DNA from: Paracoccaceae bacterium
GTDB lineage: Bacteria; Pseudomonadota; Alphaproteobacteria; Rhodobacterales; Rhodobacteraceae
NCBI GenBank assembly: GCA_002708925.1
Contig: PAPN01000014.1
Location: forward strand, 182,023 to 246,022
Direction of reading: 5' to 3'
Length of the DNA stretch: 64,000 bases
Below, in pieces: positions 25,942 through 34,111 of this stretch (position 1 is the first letter of the stretch; every line of letters starts with the position of its first letter). The position numbers were made by a program, and so were the translations under genes. The notes below the pieces were generated by a model. The model searched no databases and was not told where the DNA came from. It worked only from the letters and a program-made list of their open reading frames with translations.

Positions 25942-28070
25942 CGCCAGAACCTCCCCCAGCCATCGCGCAGATCCTCGCGTTGCAGGCCGCGCACTGTGTC
26001 ATAAAGCCGTCCGTTCACGTTCAGCCGCGCGCCGCCGTCACGCGTTACCGGGCGGATCGTGGTGGTGTATTGGTCGGTCGAGGGCTGGCCCGACACCCAG
26101 TTCAAAGGCACCGTGATCCGCAGCCCCTTGTCAAACGAGCCTTCGCCGAAATCATCAAAGCTGACATCGGTGAACGTGGCGAAAACCCCGACTTTCCAGC
26201 CGTTGCGGAATTCCCGGTCCAGGCTGAGCGTCGCGCCCCAATCCCCGGCCAGATAGCGGCCCGCGTCCACCTGCCCGCGATAGCCTTTGCCCAGATCGAA
26301 ATAGGCCGAGACATGGCCGGTGGTGATCTCATAATCCTGAAACCCGAACAGCTGATCGAAATCGCGCTGACGAACGTGGTTCACCTCAACCCCCAGGGCC
26401 CAGCGGCGATTGTCGGGTTTCCACAGCAGCTCGCCCGAGACGCCGCCGTACATTTGCTCCAGATAGCCAGCGGTAAAGCGGCCGTATAGTTCCTTGCCCG
26501 GTTTGAAGTAATAGGCGCCCGTCAGTTCCGTCAGCGCGGGGTCGCCCTCGCGTTCGTAGATGTTGAAATCAGAACGCACATGCGGCAGCACCGAGGTCGA
26601 GGGCCGGTTGGATTCATCCAGATTGCCCAGCAGTTTTTTCCGCATCGTGCCCCGGAAAATCAGGCCGGGGGCGGGTTCGTATTTGCCCGACAGCTCGACT
26701 CCGAAATCCGCGCGCAACGGGGCGTCAGGGTCGAAAAAGCTGGGGGAGAGGTAAGGTTTGAAGTCCCATTCGAATTTGGGATAGCGGCCGGAGATCGGGC
26801 TCAGCCCCTGCTGGACAGTATCAAACCGGGCGCGGGTATAGCTGGCCCAGGATCCGTCGGCCTTGAATTCCAGCCGCTCCATGTCTGCGCGGCGCAGCGT
26901 GATGGCCTCGCCGCGCATTCCGGCGGCCATGGGGACAATCACGAAATGTGTTACCGAGGGCTGTGCCAGCCCCGTCAGATGCCGCGCGGTGCGCCCCACC
27001 GCCTGAGCCATGGTGGCGTAGGTCTCATTCTCGATCTCGATCGTGACGCTGTGTTGACCAACGGACAGGCCATGGACGCGAATACCGTCGTTTAGCAGGG
27101 CCGCGTTGATCCGTTCGGCCTGCGTATCGAGCATCTCTGGCGTCCAGCCCAGCTTGGCCAGATCGGCGCGGGGCACCACGGGGGGCGGGGCCTTATCCTG
27201 GCCGGCCCCGGCTGGCGGCGTTTTCGGGTTCACTCCGAAAGTGGCCATCACCCCGATTTCCGAACCGTAAAGATAGTTCAGCCCGACATTGATATGCGGC
27301 CGGTACGCATAGTTCAGGCCCAGGTTGATCGGCGATTTGCGGTCAAAGGCGCTGCCGTCCTCGTGCGGGTAGGCATCCGAGGAATATTCAGCGATCAGGC
27401 GCAGTTTCGGGGTGGCCTGCCATTCGATCCCGCCAAAAAAGGCCGCATCTCCGCGGAACCAGTTATTGGTGCGGACCAGGCCACCGTTATCGCCATCCCG
27501 ACCCGGCCGCGTATCGAACCTGTCCGAGATCACCGACAGCGGGTTGCGGAACGCACCGACTCCTGCCAGCCGCCCCCAGCCAATCCCGCCCGTCACCCGC
27601 AGCGTTGGCGACAGGGATTTCGAGGCCACCACATATTCCGACGAATACAGCCCCGTCCCCAGAAAATCGTTCAGGCCGATGGCCACGGCGGGGCGACGGT
27701 GGTCCTCGTCCATCAGGCGGTAATGCACGGAAAAACTGCGGTCGAACCGATAGTCCGAGATGACTCCATCCAGATAGGGCTGCACATCATACAGCAGCGC
27801 ATAGCGGAAACTGCCCGACAGCCGGTCCGAGATCTGAAACGTCAGCGTATTGCGTGTCTGGTTCCGAAAATGGCTGGAGGTATAGGACAGCTCTCCATCC
27901 GGGCGACTAAAGGCCGAGGGCATGTCGATCATCCCCGGATAGCCGTAGCTGTTATACCCCGCATAGCCCGCAAACCCGCCCGCCTGTTGCGGCACGGCGG
28001 GGGTGGCGCTGATCAGCGCTCCGCAGGACAGAATAGTCCTGCACCAGTTGTATACAGTCCGGCGTTTCAT
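25938..28070 (-). CDS. yjbH: YjbH/GfcD-family outer-membrane beta-barrel protein
   Basis: A 710-residue protein read from the ATG at 28068-28070, which gives a proper signal peptide (MKRRTVYNWCRTILSCGALI); the frame stays open 18 codons further. Alternating hydrophobic residues and aromatic girdles run through the whole chain (for instance DLGKGYRGQVDAGRYLAGDWG), as expected for beta-barrel strands. The early YGYPGMIDMPSAF motif near residue 43 is typical of the family, which is predicted to form two barrels. It is needed with YjbF and a Wza-type channel for exopolysaccharide release in other bacteria. A DUF-like linker sits around residues 290-400. It is the first gene of the yjbH-yjbF-wza unit, with an inverted repeat in its leader. 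Confidence 0.9.
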   Translation of the reverse strand: MKRRTVYNWCRTILSCGALISATPAVPQQAGGFAGYAGYNSYGYPGMIDMPSAFSRPDGELSYTSSHFRNQTRNTLTFQISDRLSGSFRYALLYDVQPYLDGVISDYRFDRSFSVHYRLMDEDHRRPAVAIGLNDFLGTGLYSSEYVVASKSLSPTLRVTGGIGWGRLAGVGAFRNPLSVISDRFDTRPGRDGDNGGLVRTNNWFRGDAAFFGGIEWQATPKLRLIAEYSSDAYPHEDGSAFDRKSPINLGLNYAYRPHINVGLNYLYGSEIGVMATFGVNPKTPPAGAGQDKAPPPVVPRADLAKLGWTPEMLDTQAERINAALLNDGIRVHGLSVGQHSVTIEIENETYATMAQAVGRTARHLTGLAQPSVTHFVIVPMAAGMRGEAITLRRADMERLEFKADGSWASYTRARFDTVQQGLSPISGRYPKFEWDFKPYLSPSFFDPDAPLRADFGVELSGKYEPAPGLIFRGTMRKKLLGNLDESNRPSTSVLPHVRSDFNIYEREGDPALTELTGAYYFKPGKELYGRFTAGYLEQMYGGVSGELLWKPDNRRWALGVEVNHVRQRDFDQLFGFQDYEITTGHVSAYFDLGKGYRGQVDAGRYLAGDWGATLSLDREFRNGWKVGVFATFTDVSFDDFGEGSFDKGLRITVPLNWVSGQPSTDQYTTTIRPVTRDGGARLNVNGRLYDTVRGLQREDLRDGWGRFWR

Positions 28071-28107
28071 CCCAGGTTTTCGGTTATCATCACGATACAG
28101 CAGCAGT

Positions 28108-28137
28108 CCCCCTGAGTATGACACAATATGTAGGGGG
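28108..28137. repeat. Inverted repeat CCCCCT / AGGGGG in the yjbH leader
   Basis: Arms at 28108-28113 and 28132-28137 are exact complements around an 18-base AT-richer centre (including ACAATATG). It lies about 40 bases upstream of the yjbH start. It may be an operator with arms about two helical turns apart, or a leader hairpin. No T-run follows on the minus strand. Confidence 0.4.
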
Positions 28138-28178
28138 TCTTTAACCGTTTTTTTGCGGATTTTTGCGCCTCAGGGCGA

Positions 28179-28940
28179 TCAGGTCGAAAGAAACTCGACC
28201 GTGCCGTGTGGAATAAGGGCCGCCGTCAGCCGCCCTGTGGCATAGGCACCCGTATCAATAGCGATCCGGCCCCGCGCGGCCTTGGGTTTGTCAACAACGA
28301 CGTGGCCATAGACCACCCATTGGCCATCTGTCCGGGTTTTTTCGGCGAAATCCCGGTGCCCCCAGATCAGATTGCGTTCGGGTTGCTGATCAATCGGGCG
28401 GGCGGGGTCGGCGCCCGCATGGGTGACATGCACATTGCCACTGCGCCAGTGGACAGGCCGTGCGCGCAGCCAGTCGATTGCCGCGTCCCCCATCGCTTGG
28501 GCCAGGGCATCGCGCAGTTTCAGCAGCGCTTTGTCATCGGTGCCAATCAGTTTTACGCCATAGCTGGACAGAGTCTGAAGCCCGCCGAATTTCAGCCAGC
28601 GGGCTCCGTATTCGACCGGGTGATCCAGAAATTTAAGGCACATGTCCTCGTGATTGCCGCGCAGGCAATGGACGGGTTGGGGGCCGTGCTCTGATGCGGA
28701 CATAAGCAGGTCAAGCACCTCGGCGCTCTGCTCGCCGCGGTCCAGATAGTCACCAACGAACACTGCGGGCAGGCCGGGGGCTTTTTCTAGGATCAGCTGC
28801 TCCAGATGTTGGACCAGATCGACCCGCCCGTGCACGTCGCCAATCGCCAGAAACGGCTGATCGGGTGCAATCGGGCTGGAGAAACCGTTTGCTTTCTCGG
28901 GGCCGTTTTTCCGGCCAAAGATCGTCCTAAGCGCTGCCAT
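28179..28940 (-). CDS. Calcineurin-like metallophosphatase (PPP-type Ser/Thr phosphatase family)
   Basis: A 253-residue phosphoesterase read from the ATG at 28938-28940; a TTG further upstream is in frame. It has the three metal-site blocks in order: LAIGDVHGRVD near residue 33, FVGDYLDRGEQS near residue 63 and CLRGNHEDM near residue 94. A later VTHAGADP supplies the histidine block, and IAIDTGAYATGRL the C-terminal one. This is the bacterial PPP (PrpA/lambda-phosphatase-like) arrangement, which acts on phosphoproteins or small phosphate esters. It ends 108 bases upstream of the yjbH start on the same strand and follows the YdcF gene by 48 bases. Its position between two polysaccharide units suggests a regulatory role, but no substrate can be named. 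Confidence 0.88.
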   Translation of the reverse strand: MAALRTIFGRKNGPEKANGFSSPIAPDQPFLAIGDVHGRVDLVQHLEQLILEKAPGLPAVFVGDYLDRGEQSAEVLDLLMSASEHGPQPVHCLRGNHEDMCLKFLDHPVEYGARWLKFGGLQTLSSYGVKLIGTDDKALLKLRDALAQAMGDAAIDWLRARPVHWRSGNVHVTHAGADPARPIDQQPERNLIWGHRDFAEKTRTDGQWVVYGHVVVDKPKAARGRIAIDTGAYATGRLTAALIPHGTVEFLST

Positions 28941-28988
28941 TGTTTCATGAATACTCAGCGGTAACCCATTGGCAAGACGCAAAAGAAC

Positions 28989-29774
28989 TTAGCGTCCCGT
29001 CATCTTATAGGCCATCAAACCAATGGTTTCTTTCGTGGCCGTGTTCAGCACATGCAGATTGCGCGCCAAGTTCCAGCCTATCCCGACGCGAAAACTGCCC
29101 GAGCGATGATCCACAGGCCATGCCACGATATTAGGCCAGCCGGCAGAGCGGAAGCTGCGCATCGCGCGGCGCATATGAAAAGCCGAGGTCACCAGCACCC
29201 AGACTTCCTCGGGTTTGGGCTGGATCAGGGCCATCGAGTTGCGGGCATTCTCGGCCGTATTGCGCGAGGTCCGTTCCAGCAGTATCCGATCCGGCGCAAT
29301 CCCCAGCGCGGTGAATAATTGGGCAGCCATTTGTGCCTGCGGAACCTGCGCGCGCCCCAGATCGCCCAACGCGCCGCTGCCCCCGGTAAACAGCAGCCGC
29401 GCCTGCGGATACGCATGGGCCAGGGCGGCGCCTTCGATGAAACGCTCGCCTGCTTCGTTGGTTTGCGGCAGCCCCCAGCGCAACGCCCGACCGGCGCGCT
29501 CACCCCCGCCCAGAACGATGATCCCGTCCACTTTGCCCAGGGGCGGGGCGACGGGATAGCGGGCCTCGATCGGGCGCAGCAGCAGCTCGCCCACGGGAAA
29601 CACGCATAGCGTCAGAAGCAGAGCAATCCCCAGCCCGGACAGGATGCGCCCCAGCCGAACCCGCCCGCGCCAGCCGGCCCAGGCCCCCAGTAGCAACAGT
29701 AATACTATCCAGGTTTCGGCGCGCAGCAGGGCACCGACCAGTTTGGACAGAATGAAAAACCCGGTGTCCATCAT
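28989..29774 (-). CDS. YdcF-family (DUF218) membrane protein
   Basis: A 261-residue protein starting at one of two adjacent ATGs (29772-29774 preferred), overlapping the preceding GT4 stop by 4 bases. Two N-terminal membrane helices (ETWIVLLLLLGAWAGW, GLGIALLLTLCVF) come before the DUF218 domain. That domain has VDGIIVLGGGERAGRAL near residue 83, LLFTGGSGALGD near 124, and SRNTAENARNS and VLVTSAFHMRRAMRSF further on. Relatives include SanA/ElyC, which act in envelope and lipid-carrier homeostasis. It is the last gene of the tightly packed second polysaccharide operon, so a role in undecaprenyl-phosphate or polymer handling is plausible but unproved. Confidence 0.85.
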   Translation of the reverse strand: MMDTGFFILSKLVGALLRAETWIVLLLLLGAWAGWRGRVRLGRILSGLGIALLLTLCVFPVGELLLRPIEARYPVAPPLGKVDGIIVLGGGERAGRALRWGLPQTNEAGERFIEGAALAHAYPQARLLFTGGSGALGDLGRAQVPQAQMAAQLFTALGIAPDRILLERTSRNTAENARNSMALIQPKPEEVWVLVTSAFHMRRAMRSFRSAGWPNIVAWPVDHRSGSFRVGIGWNLARNLHVLNTATKETIGLMAYKMTGR

Positions 29775-30880
29775 TTTGCGGTGACGTCTCTGATGGCCTG
29801 CTGATAGGCGCTGACGACGACGGATTTGTCGAACTCGCGCTCCATTTTCTGGCGGCTGGCCAGCGCCATCGAGCGTTTCTGCTCGGGGACCAGAGCCATG
29901 AATTCCTGGCACGACCGGGCCAGGCTTTCGGCGCTTTGCAGCTGGCACAGAAAGCCGGTCACGCCGTTCTGGACAACCGCGCGGCAACCGGGGACATCGG
30001 TGGCGATCAGCGGGCGGGCCATGGCGGCGGCCTCGATCAGCGTGCGGGGCGCACCCTCACGGTACGACGGCAGCACGACGCAATGCGCCGCAGCGATATG
30101 CGGGCGGACATCTGCGGTCTCGCCCAGGTAATCGACATCCACCCGAGGGGACCATTCCGCGACGGTCTCGGGCGGGATTGCCGTGCGGTTTTCTGCCCCC
30201 AGCGGGCCCAGCAGCCGGAACTGCGCCTGCGGGACAGTCTGTTTCACGATCCGCGCGGCCCGCGCATATTCCAGCACGCCCTTGTCCCGTATCAGACGGG
30301 CGATCATCAGAAAAACCGGAGGCGTGTCCGCAGGCAGGGGCGTTGCCTGGAACCGTTGCAGATCAATACCGGAACCGGGCAGCAGACGCGCTTGATGCGC
30401 CCGGATCAGACCGCGTTCCAGAAACAGTGCCTGGTCGTCCTCGTTTTGAAAAAACACGACGGGCAGGTCTTGAAAACACCGCCGATACAGCGTTTCAGCC
30501 ACTTTTTGCAGCGCCGGCCCGGACAGGAAAGCCGTGCCCAGCCCCGTCACGTTCGGAATGAAGGCAATACGCAGAGATTTCGCGGCCAGGGCTCCGAACA
30601 GGTTGTTTTTAATAGTAAAGCTGAGCACCAGATCGGGGTTCAGTTCCTGAAAGGCCCGCTTCATCCGCCGCATCAGACGCCATCCATCGACAGGGGACAG
30701 GCCCTTGGCGTTCATCCTCAGCGGCACGAAGGCACAGCCCATCTGACGCAGAGTTTGCTCGGCCCCGTCGGCGGGGGCCAGCACGGTCACGTCATGCCCG
30801 GCGGCCAGCAGGTGCTCGACCAGGGGGCGCCTGAAATTGACGATGTTCCAAGCCGTATTGACCGTCATCAAAACCCGCAT
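29771..30880 (-). CDS. Glycosyltransferase family 4 (EPS operon 2)
   Basis: A 369-residue GT-B enzyme. The N-terminal half has RPLVEHLLAAGHDVTVLAP and LVLSFTIKNNLFGALAA, then a PNVTGLGTAF motif near residue 130. This resembles the PglA/CapM-like branch, which adds N-acetyl-hexosamines or uronic acids to lipid-linked sugars. The C-terminal half has VFLMIARLIRDKGVLEYARAA near residue 200 and CVVLPSYREGAPRTLIEAAAMARP near residue 275, with the donor-site glutamates. The ribosome-binding site is GGAGG. It follows the EpsG-type polymerase gene by 6 bases and overlaps the YdcF gene. Confidence 0.9.
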   Translation of the reverse strand: MRVLMTVNTAWNIVNFRRPLVEHLLAAGHDVTVLAPADGAEQTLRQMGCAFVPLRMNAKGLSPVDGWRLMRRMKRAFQELNPDLVLSFTIKNNLFGALAAKSLRIAFIPNVTGLGTAFLSGPALQKVAETLYRRCFQDLPVVFFQNEDDQALFLERGLIRAHQARLLPGSGIDLQRFQATPLPADTPPVFLMIARLIRDKGVLEYARAARIVKQTVPQAQFRLLGPLGAENRTAIPPETVAEWSPRVDVDYLGETADVRPHIAAAHCVVLPSYREGAPRTLIEAAAMARPLIATDVPGCRAVVQNGVTGFLCQLQSAESLARSCQEFMALVPEQKRSMALASRQKMEREFDKSVVVSAYQQAIRDVTAK

Positions 30881-30886
30881 CGGCGC

Positions 30887-31951
30887 TTATCCTCCGGCGA
30901 AAATCAGAAGGCTGAAACTGTTATAGGGATCATAACAATTCTGCGCGTGGCTGGAGGTCAGAAACCAGAACAGCTGATACAGCCCATAGGCCAGCGGGGG
31001 CATCATCCGCGTGAACAGCACGCGGCCCTTGGGGGCGATTGCATGGCTGAGATACACAAAGCTGAGAATGCTGAACGGCATGATATAGAAATTGAGCCGG
31101 TGCAGCGCGATGGACGAATAGGCCGCCACGGGCAACAGGCAGAAAGAGATGATTACAAACAGCTTCAGCAGCCCGTAAACTTGCGGGAACTGAGCGCGCA
31201 GCTGTTTGTAATAAAACAGGAAAAACACCTGCGGGATCATGATCAGCGCATATCGGACCAACGCTCCTTTCGAGGTGACCTCGCCATAGGTCTGATCCAC
31301 GTAGCGATCCGTATAGACGTCCAGACGGTCACTCAGCAGGTAGATCGCCAGCGGGCTTAGCAACAGGACGGCCGCTCCGATCTGCATGGCATTGACGCGG
31401 CGCCCGGCCAGAAACGCAAGGGGCAGGAACATATAGGCCGAGCTGTGAAACTGCGCGCCAGCCAGGATGATCAAAGCCGTCGTCAGCCGCTGCCCTTTCA
31501 GAAAACTAACCGAGGCCAGCATCAACGCCGCAGTCGCAATCCCCTGCCGGATACCGGACATGCCCAGCTGCACGATGATCACCGGAAACAGCAATGCCAT
31601 GATCATCACCGGGTTGATATGGGCGCGTGCAAAGATGAAATACCCAACGATCATCAGCGCCGAGGCGCAGACATTCACCCACATATAATGCGCGCCGATG
31701 GTTTTCAGGATACCGTTCAGCAGCTCGAACCCTGGCTCTTGCCGGGACAGGATTTCGCCCAGATGCAGGCCGGGCAGCGTGTTGACATAGCGGAAATAAT
31801 ACCCGGTAAAGTCGCAGCCCACATTCACACGAGACCCCATGAACCACAGCAAAAACAGGCTGATCCCCAGCATTGCCGCCAGATTCCGGCGATCGGACAC
31901 TGACAGGCCCAGTACCGAGGCCGTGGTGAAAAGCGTCAGATAGGTGATCAA
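30887..31951 (-). CDS. EpsG-family polysaccharide polymerase (Wzy role, EPS operon 2)
   Basis: A 354-residue polytopic membrane protein with about ten hydrophobic segments. Hallmarks of the EpsG family are GSRVNVGCDFTGYYFRY near residue 39 (the R-x-x-x-G-x-D-x-x-Y pattern), EPGFELLN near residue 72, and GMSGIRQGIATAALMLA near residue 129. AGAQFHSSAY near residue 163 holds the conserved histidine-serine-serine. EpsG proteins are thought to polymerise repeat units in the periplasm. Its start overlaps the deacetylase stop by 4 bases. With the flippase at 35193-36548 this gives the second operon its own Wzx/Wzy pair, separate from that of EPS locus 1. Confidence 0.88.
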   Translation of the reverse strand: MITYLTLFTTASVLGLSVSDRRNLAAMLGISLFLLWFMGSRVNVGCDFTGYYFRYVNTLPGLHLGEILSRQEPGFELLNGILKTIGAHYMWVNVCASALMIVGYFIFARAHINPVMIMALLFPVIIVQLGMSGIRQGIATAALMLASVSFLKGQRLTTALIILAGAQFHSSAYMFLPLAFLAGRRVNAMQIGAAVLLLSPLAIYLLSDRLDVYTDRYVDQTYGEVTSKGALVRYALIMIPQVFFLFYYKQLRAQFPQVYGLLKLFVIISFCLLPVAAYSSIALHRLNFYIMPFSILSFVYLSHAIAPKGRVLFTRMMPPLAYGLYQLFWFLTSSHAQNCYDPYNSFSLLIFAGG

Positions 31952-32919
31952 AAGACGCCCTCCTGTTTGGCGATGTCGGCCATCGAGGCGCTCTGAAACC
32001 CATAGAGATCCCGCAGCTTTTGGAAACTCTCCAGCAGGGTGGTCAGCTGTGCGCAGTTCTGCTCGATATTGCGGCCCATATTATGCGGGTGCCACCACAG
32101 GTGATAGTGTTTACCGCTCTGCGCGGCATGTGTCATCTCGGTTATGATCCGTTTCTGATGCAGCAGGGAATACAGCGGCCACCGCGCCGACCAGGGACGC
32201 AGAAACCGCGAGGCCGGCACATCGAGGCTGCCGTTTCGCGCCTGTACCGGAGGGGCAGCCTGCGTGCCCAGCAAGGGCAGCGCCCCGTCCAAAAAACGCG
32301 CGGCGCGGATGGGCAATGACAGCTCGTGCTCGGCGCGGCTGCGATACACCTGGCCCGTGGGGACACCGCGCCAGGCGGTCATGCCGCAGTCCCGCGCGGC
32401 CCGAACATGCGTCTCGCTGAACTGATTTCTGGGAAAGACGATGCTGGTCAGCCTGTGCCCGGCCTGGTTTGCAATGGCCTGCGCCGCCATCAGATCCGCG
32501 TGCCAGGCGGCCTGGGTCATTCCCGGCTCTAGCGCATAAATATGGCCATAGGTGTGCGAGGCGATTTCCTGCCCGTCTGTCTGCGCAATCCGGTCCAGCA
32601 AGGAACGCCCGAAATACAAAGGCGCCTCGGATTCATCTTGTCCAATCTGGTTCAGATCGGGATAGGGGGACAGGGTTTCGTGCGCGTACTCTGGACGAGT
32701 TGAGGGGGAATAGAGCCACATTTCGTCTCTGTTCCGGGCAAAAAGCAGCCCAACCGCGGCCCAGGTTGCACGGATGCCGAACCGTTCAAACAGCGCCAGC
32801 ATCCGTGGGATCGCCTGCCGCCCGCCCAGCACCGCATCGCCATAGTCTTCGGCGCTGCGATGATCCCGCACGCCCCACATCAGTTCGAAATCCAAAGAGA
32901 TAATCAGCCTACCCGCCAT
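31948..32919 (-). CDS. Polysaccharide deacetylase family protein (EPS operon 2)
   Basis: A 323-residue protein of the NodB/CE4-like group. The start ATG at 32917-32919 has GGAGG at ideal spacing; a TTG four codons earlier is rejected. SLDFELMWG near residue 10 contains the first metal-site aspartate in the less common L-D-F-E form. SHTYGH supplies the histidine pair (His122, His126). No signal peptide is evident, so it may act in the cytoplasm on nucleotide- or lipid-linked sugars. De-N-acetylation of an amino sugar would give the polymer free amines and positive charge. It overlaps the ATP-grasp gene by 11 bases and the polymerase gene by 4, so expression is coupled. Confidence 0.85.
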   Translation of the reverse strand: MAGRLIISLDFELMWGVRDHRSAEDYGDAVLGGRQAIPRMLALFERFGIRATWAAVGLLFARNRDEMWLYSPSTRPEYAHETLSPYPDLNQIGQDESEAPLYFGRSLLDRIAQTDGQEIASHTYGHIYALEPGMTQAAWHADLMAAQAIANQAGHRLTSIVFPRNQFSETHVRAARDCGMTAWRGVPTGQVYRSRAEHELSLPIRAARFLDGALPLLGTQAAPPVQARNGSLDVPASRFLRPWSARWPLYSLLHQKRIITEMTHAAQSGKHYHLWWHPHNMGRNIEQNCAQLTTLLESFQKLRDLYGFQSASMADIAKQEGVF

Positions 32920-34111
32920 TACGTCCTCCAATCAGGCGGCGCAGGGCTTTTCGGGCGAAATTTCCAAGCTCGGCCAGCGCGGGCATTGGATCGTCCCATG
33001 CGAAAACCGCATAGGTTCGCTGCTGCGCGGGGCCGGTGGCCTCGGTCTTGGGGGTGGGCAGCACAAAGCCATGTCTGAGACGATAAAACAGGCTCGAATA
33101 CAGGTCTTTTGGGCCATAACGCCAGCGCAGACTGTCAATCTGCGGACGTGCGGGCGGCACCGGCAGGCCCGCCATATCGCAATAGGCGCTGAGCACCACC
33201 GGCCGCCCGGCTGGCTCGGTGATCGAGAACCACAGCGAGGGGCGGACGTTGATCTCGATAATTATGGGTTTGCCTGTGTTAGGGTCTGTTTTGAACTCTG
33301 CCGCAGCAATGCCTCGATACCCAAGAGCCGTCAGAAAACGGGTGGCAATCCCGGCGCTGTCGGGCTCGGGGTGGCTTTGAACCAAAGAGGCCGAGCCAAA
33401 ACCCGGTGGAAACTGCCGCAGCTTGCGCGCGGTAAAGCTTGCGTGCGTGTCCTGGCCATTCAGATAACCGCACCAGAGCGAGATATTACTCTCGGGGCCG
33501 GGCACGATTTCCTGCACCAGCAGGGTTCCCGCCTGGGCGGGGATTTGCTCAATCTGGCGCGCATAATCCTGCGCGTTTTGGGCGATCCAGCCTTTCTGTC
33601 CCTTCATCTGGTCCTTCACCAGCTGGATCAGGGCGGGCTTGATCATGCACGGATACCGAATGTCCAAGGCCAGTCCGGCAATCTGATCCTTCGTGCCGGA
33701 CCACAGCTGAGGATAGGCAACGCCATGCGTTTTGCAGAGACGATAGAAGCTTTCTTTGTCCATGATCTGCCGGGCCAGCCCATCGCGATAACTGGGCTGA
33801 AACCGGAAATGCCGGGCCAGTCTTTCGGCATTGTCACAGAGCAGATCAATATCCTGATCCGAGGTTGGAATCAGGATGGGCTTCGGCCCGTCTGCGGGGA
33901 AGGCGCGGCACAGTTTTTCCAGCTTTTCTGCTGGATCAGAGACTGAAATCACCGTCTTGCAATAGCGTGAGCGTGTCCCCGCCTGAGTGCCGTCTGTCAC
34001 GCCGATGACCGGGATTCCGGCGCGTCCCAGAGCGCGGATGACGTGCAGCCCGGTCGGCGACAGCCCCATCACGACGGCCGGTGGCAAAGCAGATTTCGGG
34101 GCGGTGTTCAT
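32909..34111 (-). CDS. ATP-grasp ligase (EPS operon 2)
   Basis: A 400-residue ATP-grasp enzyme. The N-terminal domain begins PPAVVMGLSPTGLHVIRAL. The nucleotide-binding part has YPCMIKPALIQLVKDQMK near residue 178 and LLVQEIVPGPESNIS near residue 222. The metal-binding end is AAAEFKTDPNTGKPIIIEIN near residue 288. Enzymes of this group form an amide or similar bond between a carboxylate and an amine at the cost of ATP. In this operon a TviB-type dehydrogenase makes an amino-uronic acid and a deacetylase may expose an amine, so the ligase could join an amino acid or similar group to the repeat unit; this is inference. Its start overlaps the upstream GT4 stop by 4 bases. Confidence 0.87.
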   Translation of the reverse strand: MNTAPKSALPPAVVMGLSPTGLHVIRALGRAGIPVIGVTDGTQAGTRSRYCKTVISVSDPAEKLEKLCRAFPADGPKPILIPTSDQDIDLLCDNAERLARHFRFQPSYRDGLARQIMDKESFYRLCKTHGVAYPQLWSGTKDQIAGLALDIRYPCMIKPALIQLVKDQMKGQKGWIAQNAQDYARQIEQIPAQAGTLLVQEIVPGPESNISLWCGYLNGQDTHASFTARKLRQFPPGFGSASLVQSHPEPDSAGIATRFLTALGYRGIAAAEFKTDPNTGKPIIIEINVRPSLWFSITEPAGRPVVLSAYCDMAGLPVPPARPQIDSLRWRYGPKDLYSSLFYRLRHGFVLPTPKTEATGPAQQRTYAVFAWDDPMPALAELGNFARKALRRLIGGRNGG

